A stretch of DNA of 64,000 nucleotides from Tretioscincus oriximinensis (Eukaryota; Chordata; Lepidosauria; Squamata; Gymnophthalmidae), in contig JAJVDF010000136.1 in the NCBI GenBank assembly GCA_022410635.1, forward strand, positions 618,061-682,060. Reading direction: 5' to 3'. Made by a program: the position numbers and the translations under genes. Positions within the stretch are counted from its first letter, which is position 1. Every line of letters starts with the position of its first letter. The notes under the pieces are model-generated. The model searched no databases, had not been told where the DNA came from, and saw only the letters and a program-made list of their open reading frames with translations. This document shows, piece after piece, positions 44,821 to 55,800 of this stretch.

Positions 44821-45003
44821 AGGCTTACCAGATGACCCCATTTTGTGTGTTTGAAAACCCAATTTTGGGATGCCTCCCAGTTTTTTCTGAGGAAATATTT
44901 TACAAAAAAAAAATCCGATTTTTTTTTCCTCAGAAAAAACCGGGAGGCACCCCAAAAACAGGTTTTCAANCTCCCCCACAAAAGGGGCCATCTGGTCAGC
45001 CTA
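44820..45003. mobile_element. hAT-like element, TAGRCTGACC family, short form
   Basis: Begins TAGGCTTACCAGATGACCCC and ends GGGGCCATCTGGTCAGCCTA. The middle (CAGTTTTTTCTGAGGAAA, TCCTCAGAAAAAACCGGGAG) is a near-perfect hairpin. Confidence 0.9.
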
Positions 45004-45049
45004 TTTTATGGGATTCTCTTGCTAGAATAGCTATTATTTGTAGAATAAT

Positions 45050-45165
45050 GTAGGCACTGGGCCTTATTCTGGATTATATCTTGGAACACAGGGTTGCTAT
45101 CCATATGCTGGTGCAGAACACTGTCGATATTGAGTCTTATTCCAGATTATGTCTTGGAAGGGGGA
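45050..45165. repeat. Palindromic dispersed family, decayed copy
   Basis: CTGGGCCTTATTCTGGATTA and GAGTCTTATTCCAGATTATG are two left arms in a row. Confidence 0.6.
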
Positions 45166-45234
45166 CGGGATCTCATCTGCTATTCACCATACAGTACAAA
45201 ACAGAGTAGGCCTGGCTTTAAAACAACTGCTCTC

Positions 45235-45345
45235 CCTTCCCTACTTTCAGGCACTGTGGTTTTAAGGATTGTTTTTATTGTAAACCACCTTGAGACCTTA
45301 GATTAAAGTGTGATATAGAAATGCAAATAAAGAAATAGATACAAA
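45235..45345 (+). mobile_element. L2-like LINE 3' end
   Basis: TTGTAAACCACCTTGAGACC, TGATATAGAAATGCAAATAA with an AAATA-like tail. Confidence 0.65.
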
Positions 45346-45349
45346 AACA

Positions 45350-46005
45350 AGTAACAGCTACCCAGTTAAATTCGATTCCAAAACATACAGGGCTGTATTT
45401 AGGCAGAACATAACTACTTGTAGTTAATATTTGTATTGCTTTTATTATTGTAAAGCCCAACGTAGCTGAGGGAAGAGGGGGAGTAACATAAATAAATATG
45501 TAAAGTAAATAAGTAAATTACAGTCCCTGGGCAAAATACAGCCAAAATATGGGAGTGAGAACATATATAAACACACAGGCATCCAGCCTTTAAAATGGCC
45601 TCTGGGTGCTTCTAAAGTGGTACCCATAAGGCCTTTGCCGCTTCTGTTAGCTGATTGGTCGGCAGCCTAGCAGTTGGCCTCAGGATTGGTCAGTGCGTAT
45701 GAAGGCAGGAACCGACGTGTAACTTACCTGGACGACTTTACGTGGGGATGGAGGATGCGAAGGTAGGCCCCATGGCTGGCATATGGGGCCCTGTAAGGAA
45801 AGAGGGATGACAGAAGTGAAAGGCGACGACAGGATAGGAAAGAGGGAACTCGGAAATGAAATTTGGGGGAAAGGAATATTATGGTGGTATATGGGCGTGA
45901 TAGTGAGCTGGAATTTAACAGCAGTGACTCCCAACCTTTTTTTGGGGGGGCACGCCTCACCTGACAATCCCTCCCCGCACACATGCAGAGGAAGCCCACA
46001 TAAAA
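45350..46005. other. No gene seen
   Basis: Contains a GC-richer stretch (45600-45800) with splice-like motifs by chance and no recognisable coding match on either strand. Confidence 0.35.
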
Positions 46006-47130
46006 CCATATGAACCTAAGAGGAGCCCTGCAGAATCAGGCCAGAGCCCATCTAGCTTTCTAGATGGAACCAAGCTTTCTGTGACCGAGCAAGAAAAGGA
46101 TCTTGGGGTGTTAGTGGACAATTCAATGAAAATGTCAACCCAGTGTGCAGCAGCAGCTAAAAAGGCAAATTCCATGTTGGGGATAATTAGGAAAGGAATC
46201 GAAAACAAGTCAGCAAATGTTGTTTTGCCTCTTTATAAATCTGTGGTGAGGCCACATTTGGAATCCTGTGTACAATTCTGGTCACCACATCTCAAGAGGG
46301 ATATTGTGGAACTGGAGAAGGTGCAGAAAAGGGCAACAAAAATGATCAAGGGNCTGGAGCACCTCCCTTACGAAGCAAGGCTGCAACGTCTGGGCCTCTT
46401 CAGCCTTGAAAGGAGGCGTTTGAGGGGTGATCTGATTGAAGTGTACAAAATCATGCATGGGATCGACAGGGTGAATAGAGAAAAAATGTTTTCTCTATCA
46501 CACAACACAAGGACGAGAAGGCACTCCTTAAAACTGTTGGGTAGAAAAGTGAGAACAGACAAAGGAAAGTATTTTTTCACCCAGAGGGTCATCGGCCTGT
46601 GGAATTTACTTCCTGAAGAGGTAGTGGTAGCTAACAGCTTGGATAGTTTCAAGACAGGACTAGACAGGTTTATGGACACCAAGGGTATAAATGGATACTA
46701 GGATGGATGTCTGGATGTTGCCTCCGGGATGGAGCAACAGGCAGGACTCCTGAAATACCATTTGCAGGGAGTCATGAACAGGAGCATTTTTGCTTTCCTC
46801 TGTTCGGACTGCCCAGGTGCATCTGGTGGACCTCTGTGTGACACAGAATGCTGGACTTGATGGGCTGTGGCCTGATCCAGTATGGCTCTTCTTACATTCT
46901 TATGTTCATCTAGTCCAGCCTTCTGTCTCACACAGTGGCCCACCAACTGCACCTGGGCAGCCTGGAACAGAAAAAGGCAAAATCTTCAACTTCTCAATGC
47001 CCTGCAAATGGCATTTGAGGAATCCTGTCTGTTGGCATTTCATCACTGCCAGTATTACCCCACTTGATGCCCTTATTCTAAAAGTGAACCTATGTTCATG
47101 TGAGAGAAGGCTAAGAGGCCATTAACAAGT
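46006..47130 (-). mobile_element. CR1 LINE 3' tail, split by a second CR1
   Basis: 46006-46055 and 46907-47130 are the two halves of one reversed CR1 tail (GAACCTAAGAGGAGCCCTGC; then AGTCCAGCCTTCTGTCTCAC). The plus-strand CR1 at 46056-46906 lies between, with CATCTAG on both sides. Confidence 0.85.
46056..46906 (+). pseudogene. CR1 LINE reverse-transcriptase C-terminal region and 3' tail, best-preserved copy
   Basis: An open frame of about 207 codons (46081-46701) reads [72 protein letters not shown] and [20 protein letters not shown]. This is the C-terminal part of CR1 ORF2. The full 3' tail follows to TTCTTACATTCTTATGTT. 5' truncated, so not able to move by itself. The intact frame suggests a young insertion. 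Confidence 0.95.
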
Positions 47131-47134
47131 TTCC

Positions 47135-47860
47135 ATAGAAGATTCACCAACAAGATTCACTATTAATAACTCATTCCACAGGTCTTAAGTTTGTATCTGT
47201 TGCAATCTAGTTTTATTTTAGTTATTAAAGAAATTTAATAACTAATTTAATAAATTTGCAGTTTAAAGAAAAGATAAAACTTTAAAAAAATGAAAATGAA
47301 ACCCAAACCCTTGAGTTTATCACATATAATATAATAGAAAGGAAAGTCAAGAATATCTTCTACTAATTCAAAAAATTAAAGCACATTAAAATAATTCAAA
47401 GTAAAAATTATAAAATGTATAAAAAATCCAGGAATAGCCTCTTCTAGCTCAAAACTTTAAAGTGTATTCTTTGAAATCATTAAAAAGAATTTAAAGTAAA
47501 TACTATAGAATAGAAAAATTACTTCAGAAAAAATATTTCTGAAATAGGAAACTTTGATACATTACGGCCCTGTTCACACTTAAGTTTTAATCTAACTTCT
47601 GTCCTTTATAATGAAAGAAAAAAGTGACTATTCAGCAGAGTGAATAACAATTTATAGTATATACTGAAAGATAACATCTTGCTATTTTTTCTTGAAAAGT
47701 GGACTGAAGCTGGATTAAAATTTAGGTGTGACTAGGGATTATTATTTTATTTAAAACTAATATATTTAAACAACACNATCTGATAGTAGGGATGTGTTAG
47801 CGAACTATATATCTCTACTACTAATAAATCATGCATCGCCAATGAGCCTGATCNGAGGTC
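47135..47860. other. AT-rich intergenic sequence; no gene seen
   Basis: Very AT-rich (many AAAATTTAAAG-like runs). No repeat or domain recognised. Confidence 0.5.
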
Positions 47861-47862
47861 TG

Positions 47863-48211
47863 AGGCTGCATGCACACGATGACTTAAAAACCGTTAAAGC
47901 TATATTCCGGAATAAAGCAATCGTGTGTCTGTGCACACCAAACCTGTATATTACCACAAACGGGTTCCGTAATATCGCTCACTGAGTGAAGAGAATTTTT
48001 TTTTTACTCGCAACAGCCACTAGAAACTACTGCTGCCTTCTCACTTGTTTTAACCTCTCACACCTAATTTGTGCATACGCATATGCTTGGGAGAGGTCAG
48101 AGGTTCTCTGGAACGGTGCCTGAATATCCCAGCAATAATTTATTCCGGGAAAACCTGTGTTTATTGTGAGACAACTGCTGAAAAATGCTTAACCCGTGTG
48201 CTGGAGTCTTC
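47863..48211. mobile_element. Dispersed element, inverted partner of 43967-44360
   Basis: GGCTGCATGCACACGATGAC at the left and GTGTGCACACCAAACCTGTA inside. In reverse complement it follows the copy at 43967-44360 along most of its length. Confidence 0.7.
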
Positions 48212-48214
48212 CTC

Positions 48215-49740
48215 ATCTCACTTCCGTGGCATTGTGGCCCATTGACTGGGAGTAAGCAGAAAGATGCCCACTGCCAATCACTAAGCAGTGGCAGCAGCCG
48301 GACCAGGAGGATGTGGGTCTCCCCTGCTTACACCCAAGCCCACATCTATGAGCTTCCCCATTAGTCATTTATATTATACATAATTTTATTAGGAGTTGCA
48401 GGCGGCAGATGTTTTTCTGACTCCAATTCTGAATTGTCTCTGACTCCACAATCCTAGTTCTTTAAAAAAAAAGGTCTTTGGTGCTTTGAGCTTATTTGCA
48501 ACTAATATTTTTGGTGTAGATTAATTCATTTACTTAATATCGTTCTGCATTGACTGTGCAAATGGGATTTAGACTCGCCCCCCCCCCCCCCGCATCCCGC
48601 ATCCCCCCGCTATGTGCTCATTTGTGTGCAACTGCCAAGAAGTGTAATTTGGAACTCTGAAGTAGCTTGAAGTGTTTAAACCTTTAAAAAAAAAAGCATA
48701 CAGAAGCTGCTCATTTCTAAAGGTGTGTAATAAATCATTTAACATTGTTTTCTTTAAATAGAGTTGCTGCCACTGTTTTTCAGTGTAATGTAAGGTAACA
48801 TACGTTTATGACTTGGTGAAACATCTTACAATCTCTTCTGGAAGCACGGGGAAGATTTTCGGATTTTGAAATTGCTGTTTACAGATACAGCAACCGAATT
48901 GCGTCAAGCATAAAAATGGATCTTGCAGACTTTTAGCCTGTGGCAACAGCAAACCAAGAGATGAAAACACAGGTCCCACTGTGTAGTTTCTATTCAGATA
49001 TCAACTCCATTTTGCTGTTCCTTTCCTCGACTTGTTCCATTTAAGCGTTGCTGATTTTCAAGAATAGCAGCAGAAGCTAACTTTCCCCTTAACACCTCTA
49101 TATTTTAAGCCTCCGGGCAGCAACTGTTTTGTTTGTTACTGCTTTTGTTTATCCTAATGTGCAGCAAACGTTCTGGGAGATTTTACTCTAGCAAAGTAGG
49201 AATATTTCTAGTATAATAAAAGGCTTTTACATGTTCCATGCGACTCACTTTTTAAAAATTCCATCAGGTGCTGTACTGCTCGATGATTGGCATGGGTGAG
49301 GGCCNATCAAAATGCGCCTTGTGTTTCTGAGGTGGAATGTTGTTCTATCCTTTCTGTGTTCTGTGTGTCACNTGATATGTTTCCATCCAATCACAGTGGG
49401 ATGGAAGGACAGCCAGGCATGAGCACACAGGAGGTCTGAAAAATACTGTCTTTGCACATCCTGTTGGGTATAGCAAAGCACCACTCTGCATATATTTGCA
49501 GTCACAATAGTCCCTGAAGGCTCTATGATTGGACAATATCTGGACGAATCCCAGGACCTGGAGTGATATCAATATGTTAAAGCCAGGGCCGGAAACATGA
49601 ACAGAGAAGAAGGAATAAGGAGGGTGTGGGGAGGAAGAATAAACTAGACTGCCCTCCCTCATTGTATTAAACTCAGGCAATGGGATTATTCCACTAGTAA
49701 AACTATAAATTTATAAATAACACTTTGTTTTAATTTCTCC
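48215..49740. other. SYCE3: Upstream of SYCE3; no repeat or coding exon recognised
   Basis: Holds a C run (48579-48590) and otherwise apparently unique sequence. The acceptor directly before the SYCE3 ATG implies a non-coding first exon somewhere to the left; I could not place it. Confidence 0.4.
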
Positions 49741-49752
49741 TTTCCTATTTAG

Positions 49753-49861
49753 ATGTCCAAATGTGAACCCTGCGAAAGAAATTATGACAACATGGTAAAA
49801 ATGCTTGAGGATCTGAATAAGGACTTAGAAAAGCTACTGGAAGATATGGAAAAAATATCAG
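49753..49861 (+). CDS. SYCE3: SYCE3 coding exon 1
   Basis: ATG at 49753, 36 codons plus one base, then donor GTTCGG at 49862, a weak but GT donor. Phase 1 as in the human gene (Ser-Val junction after KIS). Confidence 0.95.
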
Positions 49862-52800
49862 GTTCGGGTCTGCTTTGCTATGGAGAATATTAAGTTGGCT
49901 AATAGAACAATTTGGAAAGGGAGAAATTGGTTTATGACTGATGAAGCCATACATCAACTACCCTCTGCAGTTATGTACGTTCATTGAGGCTGAGATCACA
50001 CATATCCTTTTAAAATATCTTCATTTCTGAAGAACAGGACTGGAAAAAAGGAAAATTTCCTCCATTTCTCCCTACCCCAATTTTTAGTCCACTTCTTCAG
50101 GTTAAAACAGGGGNGAGGGGCCCATCTAGGGGCCAAATGTGGCCCACAGAACAATTCGGTCTGCCCCAGCCCCTTGCTTCCTGAGGAGCCATTTAGTACA
50201 ACAACGAAAAAACTCTCCAAAGAACCCTTAGGCTGCCCTGGGTAGGGTTGCAATATTTTGGCAGCCCCAAACCAGAAGGCGGGGTATGGGGTACATGCAT
50301 GCATGTGCACACACATGCACAAACACATGCACACAGACGGACGCTTGTGTTGAGACAGGTAGAACAGAGCTGCACAAAAGCTCTGTTCTCCTGTCAAAAA
50401 CCCAAGCGTTTTTCCTCTGTTGGAGGTGAGTTGGCGTACCCCGCCTGCAGCAGAGGATCAACTACGGCACACTCNGAAGTTCCTTCCAGGAAAGCGATGC
50501 TCGGGCTGCAGCCGTCAGCCCTGATGGCTCCTTTGCCTTTAAAATCCTGGATTTTTACATTCCCTGATGCAGCATTGGGGAATGTAAAAATCCAGGATTT
50601 TCTCTTAAAACACGGAGGGGACTATATTTTAGTCCCCAAAGCTGGGATTGTCCTGCCTTCCCAGGACATATGGCAACCTTAGCCCTGGGTAAAAATGATT
50701 CCTCACTTTGTTAAAATGTGAAGTGAATTTCAAAAAGAGGAAGGAGGGAGGTGGTTTGGGGATGGGAGGAACATTGAAAAGTCTGCGATTTTGTTACTCT
50801 GGGTGTGGGAATGGCATGGGGAAGGGAGGTGGTGTGTCTTTGGTGGGGCTGTGGCCTGTGCAGGAGGGGGCATGTGTTTTGGGTAGGGTGAGCATTTGGC
50901 CTAGGGGTGGGGAGGAGGGTATACCATTGAGTGATGGTACAAATATCCAAACAGCCCCTGGCAGAAACAACTGGTTTAAAAGTACATGTGTGACCACAGC
51001 CTGAATCTGACATGTCATGAGCCAAGGTACTGAAGCTATGGATAGCAGTACCACAGCTGGGGCCAGTGGGAACTGGGGTGAAGAAATCTGACACCCCTTC
51101 AGCTCAATCACATTGTGCATGTGCGTCAGAACGGGCAATCATGTGTGAAGAGCAAGGCCTTTTTCCAGCTTCTGGTGCAATCAATGCATGTGCTGGCAAA
51201 GGCAAGAATGGGTGGGCTCAGCCCCAATGCCACTGCGCATCCTCTCAGCACTACTGCTTGGGGTGTCGGCCCTGGACACACATCGCCTCCCATTTGGAGG
51301 GCTGAAAAGCTGGATAGTCATTGTGGCATCAGAACACACANCTATGCTTGGAAATTGTAGATTGCCGATAAGCAGTTTGTTCCTGTGATAATTACTGCAT
51401 CTAAAGAGGTAGATATGTCTATCAAAGCTCACATCACCTACCTTCGTCTTAGTCTCCACCTTCTTGCTGGACTATCTGGAGGGCTATTTCTTTGAAATCT
51501 GCTACAGTTCTTGAGATAATGCAGGAGTTTGACGCTTTATTTTTTAATGTTATTTTGGATCAATAACCACCACTTTTTGCCAGTCAATTCAAAAGCATTC
51601 TTAAACTTACATTAAACGTAACTTGTGTGCAGGGACCTTAACAAGCCTTAACAAGCTGAACATTAATAAATCCCCAGGGCCAGATGGCATTCACCCAAGA
51701 ATTCTTAAAGAACTCAAATGTGAAACTGCTGAACTTCTAACCAAAATATTTAAACTTTCCTTAAGATCAGGCATAGTACCAGTAGATTGGAGAATAGCTA
51801 ACGTAACACCAATCTTCAAAAAAGGGTCCGGGGGTGATCCTGGAAATTATAGACCTGTCAGTTTAACATCAGTTCCAGGTAAAGTGTTGGAAACCATAAT
51901 TAAGGACAAAATTACTAAACACATGGAGAAGCACGCATTGTTGAATGAAACACATGTTAACAAACATGTAGATAAATGGGATCCAGTTGATATTTTCTAT
52001 CTATATTTTCAAAAGGCTTTCAAAAGTCCCTCATCAAAGGCTCCTAAAAAAGCCCCACACTCATGGTGTAAGAGGACAGACTTTGTTCTGGATTGGAAAC
52101 TGGCTAAAAGATAGAAAACAGAGGGTAGTATTAAATGGACATTCTCTGAGTGGAATGAGGTAAGAAGTGGGGTACCACAGGGATCTGTACTGGGACCCTT
52201 GCTTTTCAATATATTTATTAACGATCTGGATGCCGAGATAAATAGTGAAGTAGCCAAGTTTGCTGACGACACTAAATTGTAGTGAAACTGAAAATGATTG
52301 TAAGTCACTCCAGAGCGATCTATTGAAATTGGGTGAGTGGGCATCAAAGTGGCAAATGCACTTCAGTTTAAGCAAGTGCAAGGTCATGCACATTGGGGCA
52401 AAGAACCCCAACTACTCCTACCACCTGATGGGAACCAAGCTTTCTGTGACTGAGTAATAAAAGGATCTTGGGGTGTTGGTGGACAATTCAATGAAGGTGT
52501 CAACCCAGTGTGCAGCAGCAGCAAAAAGGCGAATTCCATGTTGGGGATAATTAGGAAAGGAATCGAAAACAAGTGAGCAAATGTTGTTTTGCCTCTTTAT
52601 AAATCCATGATGAGGCCACATTTGGAATACTGTGTTCAATTCTGGCCACCACATCTGAAGAGGGATATTGTGGAACTAGAGAAGGTGCAGAAAAGGGCAA
52701 CAAAAATGATCAAGGGTTTGCACATTGCAATCTAGAAAAAAAAGTTTCTAACGGTCAGGGTGATAAACCAGTGGAACAGGTTGCCACAGGAGGTGGTGAG

Positions 52801-55800
52801 TTTGCCTTCGCTGGATGTCTTCAAACAGCAACTGGACAGTCATCTGTCTGGGATTGTTTAAGGAATCCTGCATTGAGCAGCAGTNGGACCAGATGACCCT
52901 GGAGGTCCCTTCCAACTCTATAGTTCTATGATTTCAGTTACATAAATGAGTACGACCATTAACTCAATAGGAAAGATAGAACAGATCAGCGGCGGCTAGT
53001 GCAGTTTGAGGCGGGGGGGGGGGGNGCAGGTTCCTCCAGCCTCAGCAAAGTTAGGAAAGCGGCTGGGAGGAGGCACATTCAAGCACTTACCAGTCTCTCT
53101 CTTGGTCTGCAAGTTGAATGACAATACAAAATGGCACCTCTATGTAGGGTTGCCATACATCCTGGGAAGGCAGGACAATCCCAGTTTGGGGGGACTAAAA
53201 TATAGTCCCCTCTGGGTCTTAAGATATAATCCCGGCTTTTTACATTCCCCGATGCTGCATCAGGGAATGTAAAAATGCAGGATTTTAAAGGAAAAAGGAG
53301 CCGTCAGAGCTGACGGCTGCAGCCCAGCAACGCTTTCAGGGGTCCTGGAAGGAACCTCGGAGCGTGCCGTAGCTGCTCCAATGCTGGAGGCGGGGTTTCG
53401 CACCAGGCAAAGCGCGCCAACTCGCCTCCAGCAGAGCAAAAATGCCTGGGTTCGTGACAGGAGGACAGCTCTGTTCTCCTGTTACAACCCAGGTGTTTTT
53501 GCTCCCCTGGAGGCGAGTTGGCNCGCTTTGCCTGACGCAAAACCCCGCCTCTACCATTGAAGCAGCTACGCACACACACACGCGCAAACACGGACGCTTG
53601 TGGTGAGACAGGCAAAATATGGCAGCCCTACCTCTACGGAGACTGATGGAGAGACTGTAGCCCCTCCTAGGCAGCCCTCCCATTGGTTCAGGGATTGGCG
53701 ACCCCTTTTGTCAATTAAAAAAGCTGCCTGGAGCTTTTTGATTTGTTGGCAGCTCCTCTATGAAAGGAGATTTTATAATTGATTTTAATCTCTAAGTGTT
53801 TGCCGAACCCCACAAATCCAGTTGCCAGCCTGGACTGGAACAAATGTAAGCCTTAGAGCGAAAATTAACCTTGTGAGCTTCTGAGTCCCTTCATGTAAGT
53901 AGGGCGGGGTATAAAAACTAGATTCTTATTCTTCCTGTCATTCTTACACTGTGGAAACATTCCTGCAACAGGTGTGAATGCTGCGTTCAAGCCTCTTTGT
54001 GTTGTTCATGTCATATGATAGATACTGCTCAAAACAAAACTTTAACATAACATATTTCCACATAATCCTAATGGGAGTGGGAAGTACACAAGCATGTAGA
54101 ACACAGAAAGGCTAGGCAAGTCCTGCTGGCAGCAGGAAGGCTTCATCCTAGGGGAGTGCAAAGAGCAGGAACATTCTTCCCAAGACAATGGATGAAAATN
54201 CTTCCTAGCAACTATACTGCAAAGGTTTGAAATAGCACAAGTCTTTTTCCAGGGACTAATTTGATAGAGATGATAACTTTCCGTTGTTAAAGAAAGTGGA
54301 GAAAGAGTTAAAAAGCAGTCCTGGTTTGCAAAAATTCTTTCCAAAGTGTTTTTTTCCTATGCAAAGATGCTACGGTAAACATTAAGCATTTTTNAAAAAA
54401 TTAGTTTCTTTGTGGAATGGATTATATTGGCACAGTGAAAGTCGAATACTAACAAAGCTACCAGACTAGTTAAACAGAAGGATAATATTTAGAANAGATC
54501 TGGTATCAATCCACTCAGCTATTTCTACTATCTAGCAGTTAAATATTTCCCAGGTTGCTTAATTAAAAATAACATTAGATGATTCTGCAATGCCTGGTCA
54601 TCTGAAAAAGAAAGTCATTTTAAATGGCTGCATCTGCTGAGATATCATTCAGTCGATCGTAAACTGGGGATTGTGCACTATTGCAGATGGGAAAACAGAA
54701 AAGATTTTTGCAATGCCTTATTGCATATTGCAATTCTGAGCAGACAGAGACTGTGTTCTTTACCGCTGCCATGAGTGTAAGAACATAGAAGAGAAGCCCT
54801 GCTAAATGGGACCTAATCCAGCATTCTGGCCCACCAATTGCACCTGGGCGTCTCAAGCAAAAGGAGGGAAAACCCTCACTTGTTTTTTGACTCCCTGCAA
54901 ATGGTGGAACGGCACAGGAANTAAGAGTCGGTCTTTTTACTGATCTAGTTTCAAGCACNAATGGCTCAGGCGCTAAGGAGATGGTCTCTCATCTGGGAGA
55001 TGGGGTTTGGAAGCCCTGTAGCTCTAGCCAACCCAGCTATTCCAAAGCAAGAATTCCAAGAAATTGCAACTGATTGCAAGTAGATAAATGGGAACCACCA
55101 CATGGGGAAGATATAGGCCTGCCATATGTCCCGGAAAGCCGGGACTTTCCCGAATTTGAGGTCTAGAATATAGTCCCATTTGGGTTTTAATGAAAACCCT
55201 GGGTTTTTACATACCCCAATGCCACATCAGTGAATGTAAAAATCCAGAATTTTAAGGCAAAAGAGCTGACGGGGCTGACGGCTGCAACAAGAGCAACGCT
55301 TTCTGGGTCCTGGAAAGACCCTCGGAGCGTGCCATAGCTGCTCCTCTGCAGGAGGTGGGGCTTCGCGCCNTCTGTCAGGCAGAGCGCGCCAACTCACTTC
55401 CTTGCAGAGGAAAGACGCTTGGATGTTGTAGCAGGGGATCAGAGCTTTTGTGCTGTGTTCTGCCTGTCTCACCACAAGTGTGCGTACATGTGCGCACGTG
55501 CACCACCCCTGTCCCGGTTTTGGGCTGTCAGAATATGGCAACCATAGGAAAATAGAACGTAAGCCTTCGGGCGGAAAATACCCTTGTAAGCCGCTTTGAG
55601 TCCCTTTGGGTGAGAAAAGNGGGATATAAAAACCCAGTTCTTCTTCTAGTCTATGGAATTCACTTCCAGAAGAGGTAGTGGTAGGTAAGCAGTCTGGATA
55701 GCTTCAAGATAGGATTAGATAAATTCATGGAAGACAGGTATCAATGGTTACTAAGATGGAAAAACAGTCAATATTCCTGAAATGTCATTTGTAAGAAGTC

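Noticed and set aside
45680..46013. GC-richer segment with possible splice sites
   Set aside because: No match to a known protein in any frame and no partner exon nearby.
50711..51138. Pro/His-rich frames of 114-127 codons
   Set aside because: Follow from a G-rich intron stretch; no splice sites or homology.
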